NCBI GenBank assembly: GCA_905221605.1
Contig: CAJNDS010002150.1
Location: forward strand, 379,985 to 443,984
Origin: Symbiodinium natans
Lineage: Eukaryota; Sar; Dinophyceae; Suessiales; Symbiodiniaceae
Length of the DNA: 64,000 bases
Reading direction: 5' to 3'
This document shows, in pieces, positions 51,596 through 61,211 of the stretch (within the stretch, counting starts at the first letter, position 1; every line of letters starts with the position of its first letter). The position numbers and the translations under genes were made by a program. The notes beneath the pieces were generated by a model. It was not told the origin of the DNA. It saw only the letters and a list, made by a program, of their open reading frames with translations, and made no database searches.

Positions 51596-51631
51596 GCGGA
51601 GCGGCCGCTGCTGGAGCTGACGCTTTGCAGC
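51596..51631 (-). CDS. Putative micro-exon, coiled coil
   Basis: 36 nt, 12 codons, phase 0-0, CGATGAG acceptor, AAKRQLQQRPLR, donor GTCATT. TTTAGGG starts eight bases to the right. Confidence 0.5.
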
Positions 51632-51638
51632 CTCATCG

Positions 51639-51927
51639 GGGTTTAGGGTTTAGGGTTTAGGGTTTAGGGTTTAGGGTTTAGGGTTTAGGGTTTAGGGTTT
51701 AGGGTTTAGGGTTTAGGGTTTAGGGTTAGTAAGGCATGGACCAGGAGCCGTCGTAACCTTGCCCTATACAAGGCCCATGCTGTATACCTTGCACAACCCG
51801 CACCCTACATCCCATTTAGGGTTTAGGGTTTAGGGTTTAGGGTTTAGGGTTTAGGGTTTAGGGTTTAGGGTTTAGGGTTTAGGGTTTAGGGTTTAGGGTT
51901 TAGGGTTTAGGGTTTAGGGTTTAGGGA
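51639..51927. repeat. Two TTTAGGG arrays
   Basis: 51639-51727 (nearly 13 units) and 51817-51927 (16 units), same orientation, 89 bp of unique DNA between. Confidence 0.97.
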
Positions 51928-52153
51928 GTTGGCTTGAGGTCTGTTTTTTAACGCCCCCTCCCTCCGCAACCCGGAGCCCCAGTATGAAAACCCACCCAGC
52001 AGATGCGACTTGAAGTAGCTTACTTGACATGAGCCTCGGCCGGCGTGGGATAGGGAAATAGGGGCCCGCAACTCCGCAAAGCGGCAACCCTGAACAGTCA
52101 ACCTCAGACTTTAAGAGCGCTAAACTTCGAATGAAGTCAGAATACCCCAAACT
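51928..52153. other. Possible minus micro-exon only
   Basis: Minus 52091-52128 reads LALLKSEVDCSG between TTCGAAG and GTTGCC; weak. Neighbouring minus frames overlap. Confidence 0.25.
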
Positions 52154-52243
52154 CCCTAAACCCTAAACCCTAAACCCTAAACCCTAAACCCCAAACCCTA
52201 AACCCTAAACCCTAAACCCTAAACCCTAAACCCTAAACCCTAC
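52154..52243. repeat. CCCTAAA array
   Basis: About 13 units touching the exon at 52244. Confidence 0.97.
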
Positions 52244-52293
52244 TCTCCCTGAGGCTCCTCCGAGTTGGAGAGGCGCTGTCGGAGCTCATGTAC
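52244..52293 (-). CDS. Putative exon, coiled coil
   Basis: TGTCGAG acceptor, VHELRQRLSNSEEPQG, donor GTAGGGTTT at the array edge. TTTAGGG follows on the right at 52353-52425. Confidence 0.6.
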
Positions 52294-53062
52294 CTCGACA
52301 TGGCTTGGGGCATGCTTCTAGGCTGGCCTGCGCAAAGCCTCTGAAGCAACATGTAGGGTTTAGGGTTTAGGGTTTAGGGTTTAGGGTTTAGGGTTTAGGG
52401 TTTAGGGTTTCGGGTTTCGGGTTTACTCATGGATAAATTCCTCTTCGAGCCAGCATCCTAAGCCCGCAACCCTAAACGCCTCAGGGCCTTACTTGAAGTT
52501 TCGAAGTGAAGCGCATCGCTTTGAGCGGCTTGGCCGAGGGTGTGAACGTGCTTGGGCTTAAGTTGAGGCTTAACCACAAGACATCGAAAGCCACCGAAGC
52601 CTTGAAGCCCGAAACACCCCCTCATGTGAGGGCGGGGGGGGGGGGGGGGGGGGGGGAGGGAGGGGAGCTCGGAAAATCGGACCGATCAGGGGGGCAGTAT
52701 TGGCAATCGTTTTAAGCAAGGCTCAGTTGGCTCGAATTACGGCTCACGCAGACCCGAAACCCTATAGACTCTAAATCCTATGGAGCCTGGCAACTCCACC
52801 CGTTGACCATTGACCGCTCGTGCGCCTGCAAAGTCACGAACGCACAAAACCCAAAGTCGTCAACAACGGCCTCTGCGCAAGTCCAGCTTCTACACCCCTA
52901 GATCCCCAAAGCCGAAACCGCAAACCCTCCCCGAAAAACACATTCATGATTTAAACGGTACAGCTAACCCATTAACTTTCTAGAAAAAAGTAACCTGAGT
53001 CTAACCCCTTAGCTTAAACCCTTAACCTATACAGCAGCTCCCACAAATCATCCTCAAGCCAC
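52294..53062. other. No firm gene
   Basis: TTTAGGG array 52353-52425; G run 52634-52656; plus frame 52506-52715 is part low complexity. Confidence 0.4.
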
Positions 53063-53119
53063 TGCAGCGGTCGTCGACGCCAAGGCCAGCTGAAGCTCAG
53101 CATCTGACGGGCCGAGGAG
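53063..53119 (-). CDS. Putative exon, helical
   Basis: 57 nt, 19 codons, phase 0-0, TTTGGAG acceptor, LLGPSDAELQLALASTTAA, donor GTGGCT. TTTAGGG/TTTGGGG array at 53135-53222 on the right. Confidence 0.5.
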
Positions 53120-53604
53120 CTCCAAACCCCCAAGGGTTTAGGGTTTAGGGTTTAGGGTTTAGGGTTTGGGGTTTGGGGTTTGGGGTTTAGGGCTTGGGGT
53201 TTGGGGTTTGGGGTTTAGGGTTGAAGGCTTCGCCGGAACTCTCTTTAAGAAAAGCACCCTCTAGAGCCGCGTGGCTAAGTATAGTGCCTTCGGCTGACGG
53301 GGCCCCTCAACCTACCTTGAAACCGGCGCCTGAACCTTACTTGGGAACGCCCTACCCCCCAAACGTATTCCGAGACCCCACAACCAGGGCCCAAGTACTC
53401 AAGTAGTGTTTAGGGTCAAGGGTTTCCGTAGGATTTGTTCGTGGCTAATGGAATTAACGAGTATTTCGGTTGCCCTAGGCCCGAAAGAATGAGGACCTTG
53501 CGACTATCAGTACGACCTTTCACAGCTCTTTCTTCCGGTGTTTGGTTAACCAACAAACTCTTACCCATATTCCCTTGTGTTAGTGTTAAGTCAGTCAACA
53601 AACG

Positions 53605-53874
53605 ATGGACATTCCAATACGTCATGGCCTTCTCCGCTCCGGTCAGGGGTTGGAACAGAGATCTTCGGAGGACACTATCGACACAGATCTTTCAGACCAG
53701 GACCTCGCTCCTCTTGTTCCCACTGAAGCCATCATGTGCAGGCATCCACAATCTGCAGAAGACGCTTCACTTTTAAAATCCATGGCGGATGCCCGTGCTA
53801 GGGCCACCTTCGTTAGGAAGCCCATTGCCATCTTGGTCTGGAAGGGCTGTAGGTGTATGCCTCGTCATACGTGA
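53605..53874 (+). CDS. Plus ORF of 89 codons
   Basis: Repeat-free, protein-like: SSEDTIDTDLSDQDLAPLV and SLLKSMADARARATFV. Surrounding 53410-53900 also lacks heptamers. No family recognised; could be an exon or a fragment of an inserted gene. Confidence 0.35.
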   Translation: MDIPIRHGLLRSGQGLEQRSSEDTIDTDLSDQDLAPLVPTEAIMCRHPQSAEDASLLKSMADARARATFVRKPIAILVWKGCRCMPRHT

Positions 53875-54130
53875 ACTCTTTGCAGTCTCAGGCAACTGGC
53901 GAAAACCAAACCGCTAAGGCCCCAAGGTCCTGTAATTCCTACCCCGGTCTGCACACGTCGGCAGTTTGGAGTTCAGGATTCAGGGTGGGAGGCTTAGGGT
54001 GTAGGGTTTAGGGCCAGCGTTTAGGGTTTTCCCAACCCCAACACCTCCCTGAACCTCCCTGGGAAGTGAACCTGGGACCCTACAGGATCAAAACACACTT
54101 GAGGGTTGAGCGGAATCTTAAACAAGACGC

Positions 54131-54195
54131 TTACTGCTGGTTAGCTGGAGGAATGAGGTACCCTCATTCCCCCATTCCCTGCTAGCCAACAGTAA
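54131..54195. mobile_element. Foldback element, family II, short
   Basis: TTACTGCTGGTTAGC and GCTAGCCAACAGTAA arms around GAATGAGGTACCCTCATTCC. Confidence 0.7.
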
Positions 54196-54434
54196 GGTTA
54201 AGGAATCGGAGGGCGAATCGTGGGTTCTGGATCTCAACAAAAAGAAGAGGCCCTGCCAGGTCTCACTCCCAATCCTTGCGTCCCCCATTTCCTCTAAGCT
54301 TTGTCGAGACCTGAAAGCCTAAATGTGCTTCGGTTCTAAGGGTTATAGGGACAACCCTGAGCCGTGAACCCTAAACCCCAAACCCTGAACCTTAACCCTA
54401 AACCCTAAACCCCAAACCCTGAACCCTAAATCAC

Positions 54435-54507
54435 CTTGAAACCCTCTTTCCCTGGAGCGCCTGGGCTCATCGCCTCACACTCTTGCATCTCCCGCAGCGC
54501 CCGCAGC
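54435..54507 (-). CDS. Putative exon, helical with Cys
   Basis: CGACGAG acceptor, TTCAAG/GTGATT donor, LRALREMQECEAMSPGAP. Confidence 0.55.
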
Positions 54508-54567
54508 CTCGTCGGTTTGAGCTTAGGGTTTAGGGGTTTAGGGGTTTAAGGTTTAGGGTTTAGGGTT

Positions 54568-54664
54568 TAGGCGTTTAGGCGTTTAGGCGTTTAGGCGTTT
54601 AGGCGTTTAGGCGTTTAGGCGTTTAGGCGTTTAGGCGTTTAGGCGTTTAGGCGTTTAGGCGTTT
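54568..54664. repeat. TTTAGGCG octamer array
   Basis: About 12 perfect 8-bp units inside flanking TTTAGGG heptamers. Confidence 0.95.
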
Positions 54665-54737
54665 AGGGTTTAGGGTGTCCCACTACAACTAGAGCAACCG
54701 TCGCTAGTACGGACACTCGTGATGACTCCAAAGTAAC

Positions 54738-54818
54738 GTAGAAAAAAGCTGCGAAATGCCGTCCGTGTCGCAGCTCGCCACGCTCGCGGTCCAGCTCTGG
54801 CAGCCTTTGCTGGGCCAC
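54738..54818 (-). CDS. Putative exon, coiled coil
   Basis: 81 nt, 27 codons, phase 0-0, CTAAGCAG acceptor, VAQQRLPELDRERGELRH, donor GTTACTT. Confidence 0.6.
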
Positions 54819-54825
54819 CTGCTTA

Positions 54826-54937
54826 GGGGTTTAGGGTTTAGGGTTTAGGGTTTAGGGTTGAGGGTATAGGGTTTAGGGTTTCGGGTTTAGGGTTTAGGGG
54901 ATATCTAGGGTTGAGGGTTTAGGGTTTAGGGAGGGTT
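54826..54937. repeat. TTTAGGG array with variants
   Basis: About 13 units in three blocks. Confidence 0.9.
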
Positions 54938-55399
54938 TAGCCAACCTTATCGGCGTCCAAGCTCCGCGTTCTCGAATCCCCCCCCCATCGGCCACCCATG
55001 GTATCCACCGGAACCCTAAATCCTGATCCTGAAGCCTGGGAGAGGGCAAGCCCTGAACCCTGAACCTAAACCTTGACCGCCCTAAGCCCTAAACCCAAAC
55101 TTCACATGAAGCACAGGAACAAAGTGAAAACCAGACCCAAAACCCTAACGCCACCATGAACACAGCTGCGAAAACCTCAATGGGGGGTGCGGGGGGCCTA
55201 GACCCACCATGAATCACAGCAGGGGGGGCAAACGGGGGGGGGGGGGGAGGTACTGGGAGAGGGGGGGTGCCTACACCCCAAACCCCAAAGTCTTGCAACT
55301 GAACAAACCCAAACCCAAAAGAGCCTGAAACTAATTCACAGAGCCTACGCCCCCAAAAAACCCGAAAAAAAAGAACAACAAATCCCTGAACTCCAAACC
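54938..55399. other. No firm gene
   Basis: A minus frame 55089-55403 is proline/glycine/valine-biased around a G run and is doubted. A small GC-rich island at 54940-54980 is unresolved. Confidence 0.3.
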
Positions 55400-55600
55400 C
55401 CAACCTCTAAACCCTAAACTCCGAGCCCTAAACTCCGAACCCTTTCTAACCCTAAACACTAAACCCCAAACCCTAAACCCCATACTACCCAAAAAAACCC
55501 TAAAACCCTAAACCCCCCAAACCCCCAAACCCCCAAAACCCTAAACCCTAAACCCCAAACCCCAAACCCTAAACCCCCTGAACCCCCAAAGCCCCTAAAC
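55400..55600. repeat. Degenerate CCCTAAA/CCCCAAA array
   Basis: About 25 imperfect units. Confidence 0.85.
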
Positions 55601-55624
55601 CTTCAAACCCCAGCAACTTGGCAC

Positions 55625-55672
55625 CTTTAGCTCGGCCCGGAGGGCGTCGGCGCTCCGGCTCAGCCGCTCGGC
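55625..55672 (-). CDS. Putative exon, coiled coil
   Basis: 48 nt, 16 codons, phase 0-0, TTCGGGAG acceptor, AERLSRSADALRAELK, AAAG/GTGCCA donor. Confidence 0.6.
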
Positions 55673-55729
55673 CTCCCGAATTTTTTTTCTACGTAAGGGG
55701 GCTTTGGGGTTCAGGGTTTAGGGTGTAAT

Positions 55730-55798
55730 TTAGGGTTTAGGGTTTAGGGTTTAGGGTTTAGGGTTTAGGGTTTAGGGTTTAGGGTTTAGGGTTTAGAC
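55730..55798. repeat. TTTAGGG array
   Basis: About ten units. Confidence 0.95.
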
Positions 55799-56072
55799 TT
55801 TTGGGGCGCGGGGTGTCTGGGGTTTAGCGGGTTTGGGCTGTAGGGTAGGGTGGGGTTGTAGGGCTTAAGGGTTCAGGGGCCCGAGCCCGAGAATTTAGGG
55901 TTTACGCCGGTCTAGGCTATCGTTTGTAGAGTTTTGAGGGGCTCAGGGCTTCGTTGAACCCCACAAAAATGGCGCCACCCCCTTTTCGGCAAGCTTGGAG
56001 CCGAGGGGTTTAGGGTTTATGGGGTTTTGGGTTTAGGGTTTAGGGGGTTTAGGGTTTGACTCAAAAAAGTAC

Positions 56073-56103
56073 CTGCCTCTGCTCGCAGAGCTTCCTTCTG
56101 CTC
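56073..56103 (-). CDS. Putative exon A1, coiled coil
   Basis: 31 nt, GCTTGCAG acceptor, EQKEALRAEA, GCAG/GTACTT donor. Copy B is 57635-57665. Confidence 0.6.
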
Positions 56104-56561
56104 CTGCAAGCAGCACATGGTCATTTCAGGAAAGCCGACACAGGAGACTCGACCGAGACTAGAAGTCCAACCCCTATAAACCTCCGAAAGCCGAAACCCT
56201 ACGCCCGAAACCTTCCCCTGAACCCTGAAAACCAACTACGGTTTAGGGCTTCGGGACTTCTTTCGTCTAGGTTCAAGCTACAGACAAGGGCGGATAAGGA
56301 CACTAGTGGGCACCACACTAAAACCAAAAACCTAAAAAGACCCTGAGCCCTAAACCCTCAACCCTAAGCAGCACCCTACGTAACCCAGGAAGGGGCGCTG
56401 ATTCTGGGAGGACGCAGGTTTCGACCCTGAACCTGACACCTGTGGTCCAAGCCTCATCTCCGAACCGACTCCAGCCAAAAACCCAATCGAAACCCTAGCG
56501 GGGTTGGAAGTTTCTCAGGGCTTCAGTGTTTTGGGGCTTTGGGGCTGTAGGGGCTATTGGG

Positions 56562-56680
56562 TAACTAGGCTGCCCAGTAACCAAGGCTTAAAACGGGTGC
56601 CCTTTTTTGCTTAACGGGGTTTATAAGGGAACCTAAACCCCCCAAAAAGGGAACAAGGGTACTACTGGGCATCCTAGGTA
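56562..56680. mobile_element. Foldback of unassigned family
   Basis: TAACTAGGCTGCCCAGTAAC against GTACTACTGGGCATCCTAGG, inside duplicated copy A only; absent from copy B at the matching place. Confidence 0.6.
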
Positions 56681-56690
56681 AAGGACTAAC

Positions 56691-56758
56691 CCCATCGTTC
56701 CTCAGCCTCTCGTAGTGCATCGGCGCAGTCCTCAGCTTGGTCTTGGTTGTGTCTTTGC
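56691..56758 (-). CDS. Putative exon A2, coiled coil
   Basis: 68 nt, GAGGCAG acceptor, GATGGG/GTTAGT-type donor. One frame gives QRHNQDQAEDCADALREA; a second frame (KDTTKTKLRTAP) fits the phases of A3 and A1, so frame is not settled. Confidence 0.5.
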
Positions 56759-56971
56759 CTGCCTCTGCATGCCTTCGTATATCCGCCCGGTTTAGGTTTT
56801 GGGTCTAGGCTTTAGGGTCTAGGTCAGTCTCTCTCTCTCTCTCTGTTGTCTGTCTGTCCTGTCTAACTATGCAGTTTAGGGTTTTTGGGTCTATAACCCT
56901 GAACCCTGCGGCCTGAACCCTGGCCTAGAAACCACCAGCCCCAAGACCCCTGAACCCGAAACCCCCAAAAC

Positions 56972-57038
56972 CTGGAGGGTGCTCATGCCGGCCGGGCTCC
57001 AGTCGGGCTCGCCGCTCCACCTCGAGCTCAGCAAGCAC
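56972..57038 (-). CDS. Putative exon A3, coiled coil
   Basis: 67 nt, AGTCGCAG acceptor, VLAELEVERRARLEPGRHE, CCAG/GTTTTG donor. Confidence 0.6.
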
Positions 57039-57634
57039 CTGCGACTGTTGCAGCGGAGGATTTGGGTTTAGGGTTTAGGGCGAGGGTTTAGGGTTAGGGT
57101 TCAGGGTTTTGGCTTCAGGGTTGCGTGCTCTCTGGATTTCTACAGGGAGAGAGGCTTACCTTTTGGTCGGATTTTTGTACCTAAGTTGGTTGCAGGTTGA
57201 AGTTGTCTTCTCGGCACCTCCTGCCAGGATAGTACAATATCATTTCTTGTGAAGCAAAATACTGAATATGGGCATTTACGAAAGCATAGGCCCCCAAATA
57301 GTAGGATGCCCTTATAGTAAGGACCCCAATAAGGTACCCCGAATCGGAGACCCAACTTTCTACTACCAGTCTCTTCACGCCCTAAACCCTAAACCCTTTT
57401 CAGGCGGGACAGGCCTCATAGGGTTTTGAGGTGTTTAAGCGGCTTTAGGGTTAAAGGTTCACTCTTCAGGGTCAACGTCTTTGAGCTTGGGGTTTTAGGG
57501 TTTCCGGGTTTAGGTTTTAGGTGTTCAGAGGTTTAGGGTAAGGTTAGGGCTTTGGGCGGCAAGCTTGGGGCTTCAGGGTCTAGGGTTTGTGTGGATTTGT
57601 GTTTAGTCGGGTTTATGGTTTGACTCAAAAGTAC

Positions 57635-57665
57635 CTGCCTCTGTTCGCAGAGCTTCCTTCTGCTC
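57635..57665 (-). CDS. Putative exon B1, coiled coil
   Basis: 31 nt copy of A1, EQKEALRTEA, with CAG acceptor and GTACTT donor both conserved. Confidence 0.6.
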
Positions 57666-58101
57666 CTGCGAACAGCACATGATCATTTCAGGAAGCCGCC
57701 ACAGAAAAACTCGACCGAGACTAGAAGTCCAACCCCTATAAACCTCCGAAAGCCGAAACCCTACACCCGAAACCTTCCTATGAACCCTGAAACCCAACTA
57801 CGGTTTAGGGCTTAGGGTAAGCCTAAGACCGGGCTTAGGGCAAGGCTAAGACCAAAGCCCTAAAGGACCCTAAGCCCTAAACCCTAAACCCCCCCACCCT
57901 AAGCAGCACCGTATGTAACCCAGGAAGCCCGAACTTGACACCTGTGGTCCAAGCCTCATCTCCGACCCCCGACTCCAGCCACAAACCCATGAACTCTAGT
58001 GGGCTTTAGGGTGTCTTCAGGGCTTCAGGGTTTTGGGGCTTTTGGGGGGTTGGACGAATGGAGTTCTTGGCTTATAGGGCATTGCAGGGTAGAGGGTTTG
58101 C

Positions 58102-58169
58102 CCTGTCGTTCCTCAGCCTCTCGCAGAGCTCCGGCGCAGTCCTTAGCTTGCTCGCGGTTGTGTCTTTGC
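58102..58169 (-). CDS. Putative exon B2, coiled coil
   Basis: 68 nt copy of A2 (QRHNREQAKDCAGALREA). The donor position reads GCAAAC in place of GTTAGT, so either a GC donor or a broken site. Confidence 0.45.
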
Positions 58170-58234
58170 CTGCCTCGAGGTTTAGGGTTTAGGGTTTAGG
58201 ATTTAGGGTTTAGGGTTTAGGTTGTTAGGGTCTA

Positions 58235-58237
<3 letters not shown>

Positions 58238-58267
<30 letters not shown>
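58238..58267. repeat. (CT)n microsatellite
   Basis: About 15 dinucleotides, matching a shorter one in copy A (56827-56842). A GAGAGC run lies at 58528-58570. Confidence 0.95.
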
Positions 58268-58272
<5 letters not shown>

Positions 58273-58401
58273 GTCTGTCTACCTGTTGGAGTTTAGTCTT
58301 TAGAGTTAAAACCCTAAACCCTAAACCCTCAACCCCAGCCCCTGAACCCTCGCCTAGAAACCACAAGCCCCAAGACCCCTCAAAACGAAACCCCCAAAAA
58401 C

Positions 58402-58468
58402 CAGGAGGGTGCTCATGCCGGCCGGGCTCCACTCGGGCTCGCCGCTCCACCTCGAGCTCAGCAAGCAC
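58402..58468 (-). CDS. Putative exon B3, coiled coil
   Basis: 67 nt copy of A3 (VLAELEVERRARVEPGRHE), GGTTGCAG acceptor, CCTG/GTTTTT donor. Confidence 0.6.
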
Positions 58469-58820
58469 CTGCAACCAGAGTTTGGAGTTTCAACCCTAAA
58501 CTCCCACAGGTAGACAGACAGACAAGAGCGAGAGCGAGAGCGAGAGCGAGAGAAAGAGAGACAGAGAGGCAGAAAAAAAGAGAGAGACTTAGTCGCCGAT
58601 TCCTAAACCCTCGACCCTAAACCCAAAACCTTGTTCAGGGTGTTTAATATGAAGGAGCTTTACGGTTTCAGGGTTTACGGTTCAGGGTTTGCGGCTGTGA
58701 GCTTGGGGCGGTTAGGGTTTAGGGGTTTGGGGGTTTAGTGGTTTAGGGGTTTAAGGGTTTATGGGTTTAGGGGTTTAGGGATTCAGAGGTTTAGGGTTTG
58801 GGTGTTTAGGGTTTAGGGGT

Positions 58821-58888
58821 AGGCTCATAGGGATCTCCTGCGCCTCCTCAGTGCAAGGGGCAGGGTGCGGCTCCTCGGCACAGGAGAC
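58821..58888 (-). CDS. Putative exon, Cys/Glu-rich
   Basis: CAGTCTCAG acceptor, VSCAEEPHPAPCTEEAQE then IPMS; no GT donor before repeats. Confidence 0.45.
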
Positions 58889-58940
58889 CTGAGACTGGGC
58901 TCTCATGGGTTTATGGGCTTAGGGGTTTGGAGTTTGGGGT

Positions 58941-59018
58941 TCAAGGGTATAAGTATGGAGAGCGGCCTGTCATGGGGCCTGCGTTTTCCATGGTGCAGGT
59001 TTTGCATGGCAGGCCCTT
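58941..59018 (-). CDS. Putative terminal exon
   Basis: ACACTTACAG acceptor, KGLPCKTCTMENAGPMTG then RSPYLYP and TGA. A CxxC-containing tail. Confidence 0.45.
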   Translation of the reverse strand, partial: KGLPCKTCTMENAGPMTGRSPYLYP

Positions 59019-59639
59019 CTGTAAGTGTAAGGGTGTAAGGGTTTAAGCGCTGAGGGTTTGGGAGCCAGGCGAACGAACCAAAATCAGAAGCCTTTGCTTT
59101 TGTCAATATTTTCCCCCCCTTTGCTGCCCCTGTTTATATAATACAAACTTCCCCAGAACACAGCATTTAGATCAAGTAGGTCCCTGTTATAGTGCTTGGA
59201 AAGGCTCCCCTAGACAAGCAAGTGCAACCTTCTAAACCCTAAACCCTAAACCCTAAACCCTGAATATCCCACGTTTGGAGTGGTTGGGCTTTAGGGGCCA
59301 TTAGGGCTGAGTTGAGGGCTCACCAAGGAATCGAAATACAAACGGGGCGGCTGATCAACGGAAACGACCCTTTTCTGGTACCCCTAAGCTACGAGGACTC
59401 AGGCTATAGATATCGGCCCAAGCCCTTTAAACCCTAAACCCCTAAACCACTCTGAAACCCCAAGCCGTGCAAGGCCGCCAAACCCGAAAAGCACCCCTTC
59501 ACGAGAGAAACGGTTCAGAGGCCGTACCTGGAGGTTCATGGATGGTTATAAGCAACCCCCAAAATATGGGCTGTCCAGTGATAACTACCACAACTACCCG
59601 AAACCCTAGACACTGATTCTACCTATCCCCCCGATACTC
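59019..59639. other. No gene seen; partial family III end
   Basis: 59526-59551 matches the left end of family III (CTGGAGGTTCATGG); the right end is degenerate. Short CCCTAAA at 59232-59263. Confidence 0.4.
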
Positions 59640-59775
59640 CCTAAACCCTAAAACCATAAAACCCTAACACCCTAAAACCCTTAAACCCTAAAACCCTAAA
59701 CCCTAAAACCCTAAACCCTAAACCCTAAAACCCTTAAACCCTAAAACCCTAAAACCCCAAACCCTAAACCCTAAC
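59640..59775. repeat. CCCTAAA/CCCTAAAA array
   Basis: About 18 units. Confidence 0.92.
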
Positions 59776-59818
59776 CCGCTCATGCCAGGACGCCGTGGCC
59801 GGGCCATCGCCCACCGAC

Positions 59819-59869
59819 TCCAAACTGGTCGGCCGGGATGCCGCGCCAGGAGGCCGGGCCCAGAGCCTG
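59819..59869 (-). CDS. Putative exon
   Basis: 51 nt, 17 codons, phase 0-0, CTGCCCTCAG acceptor, QALGPASWRGIPADQFG, donor GTCGGT. Arrays flank in the usual polarity. Confidence 0.5.
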
Positions 59870-59890
59870 CTGAGGGCAGTTTCGGGACGG

Positions 59891-59970
59891 GGTTTAGGGC
59901 TTTTAGGGTTTAGGGTTTAGGGTTTAGGGTTTAGGGTTTAGGGTTTAGGGTTTAGGGTTTAGGGTTTAGG
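59891..59970. repeat. TTTAGGG array
   Basis: About ten units, ending where inverted CCCTAAA begins. Confidence 0.95.
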
Positions 59971-60473
59971 GGCTAAACCCTAAACCCTGAGTCCTCAGAA
60001 GTTTGGGGTTTAGGGCTTGGGAGATCAGGAGTTCATGGGCGGATGTGAGGGGCCTGGGGGTGTTTTGGGCCTTTCCGGGCTCTAGTTGTTTTTGTTTAAG
60101 GGCTTTTGGGCTTAGGTTTAGGAATTTGGGTTCTTCGTTTTTGCTAAGGTTTGGGCGTTCGGGCTACGACTTAGAAGATTTGTTCTGCTGTGGAGCTTCC
60201 CCATGCCCTATACCCTAAACCCAAAACCCTAAAACCTAAACCCTAAACCCTAAACCCTAAACCCTAAACCCTAAACCCTAAACCCTAAACCGGAAGGGCA
60301 CCCTTTTTGTGGTCATGTTCCCAAGACACAGGATCCCAAGAGACCCGGAGTCCCTGAAGTTCTGAGCCTCTAAACGTAGGGTTTAGGGTTTACAAAAATT
60401 TATGTCCAGCCCTAAACCCTAAACCCTAAACCCTAAACCCTAAACCCTAAACCCTAAACCCTAAACCCTAAAC
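59971..60473. other. No firm gene; CCCTAAA arrays
   Basis: CCCTAAA at 60225-60292 and 60411-60473. A plus frame at 60003-60218 is G/F/L-biased and repeat-derived. Confidence 0.5.
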
Positions 60474-60577
60474 CCCTGTCTATGCTGCTCTCCGAGCAGC
60501 TCGTCCGCCACGTCCGCCGCGAAGAAGTCCGGGAGCTGCCGGGCGCTGCCGGCACTCCAGGACTCGGTCAGGCGCAC
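60474..60577 (-). CDS. Putative exon
   Basis: 104 nt, AAAGAG acceptor, CAGGG/GTTTAGGG donor inside the array. Pieces VRLTESWSAGSARQLPD and FFAADVADELLGEQH. The plus strand is open too but less acidic/balanced. Confidence 0.5.
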
Positions 60578-61068
60578 CTCTTTTGAGGGGTTAAGGGTTT
60601 AGGGTTTAGGGTTTAAGGTTTAGGGGGTTAGGGTTTAGGGTGTATAGGGTTTGTTGGATCTATAGGGCTTCCAGGGCTTAGGTTTGGGTGGCTTTGTCCA
60701 GGGCGCTAGGGAATTTGAAAGCTCAAAGAATCAAGGGCTCGCTCGGGTGTTTCGGAATTTCAGGGTTCCGGGTCTTGAGGGTTTAGGGCGTGAAGGGGAG
60801 TTCAGGGGCTAACGGTTTTTCTACCGTTTGGCAACTTTCTGGGTGGGGGGCTAGAGAGCTCCCGGTCTTCTGAGGTTGCTGCGGGTTGAGGGTTTAGGGC
60901 GTACAAGGTTTAAATCCTACATTGCTGGGCTTTTGAGGCCGAACTCCTAAGCCCTGCAACACCCGAAACCTAAAGGCCCCGAAAATGTCTGGTGCCGGGT
61001 TGAGGGTTTAATGTTTAGGGTTGAGGGCTTTATGTTTGGGTTCTTCGTTTCGGGCGAAGCGGCCTCAC
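60578..61068. other. No gene seen
   Basis: Degenerate TTTAGGG-like text with unique patches. Confidence 0.45.
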
Positions 61069-61099
61069 GCAACAGGAGCTTTGCTGCTGCCAGAACGTC
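61069..61099 (-). CDS. Putative micro-exon, helical
   Basis: CTGTTCACAG acceptor, DVLAAAKLLL, donor GTGAGG; the frame remains open as REAASPETKNPN. Confidence 0.45.
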
Positions 61100-61172
61100 C
61101 TGTGAACAGCGCCCTAAACCCTAAACCCGGCTTAAGGTTTAGGATGTGGGGTTTAGGTTTAGGGTTTACGAT

Positions 61173-61211
61173 TTAGATCTGAATGGAGTTGTCGTTTCGT
61201 GCACCTGCAGC
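61173..61211 (-). CDS. Putative small exon, ends in TAA
   Basis: CTCCGAAG acceptor, AAGARNDNSIQI, TAA. Confidence 0.28.
   Translation of the reverse strand, partial: AAGARNDNSIQI

Larger units (their letters stand above)
56043..58471. repeat. Tandem segmental duplication, ~0.9-1.0 kb per copy
   Basis: Copy A 56043-57047 and copy B 57607-58471 share three conserved blocks in the same order and orientation. The blocks coincide with putative exons of equal length in both copies (31, 68 and 67 nt). Sequence between blocks has drifted more. Confidence 0.85.
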
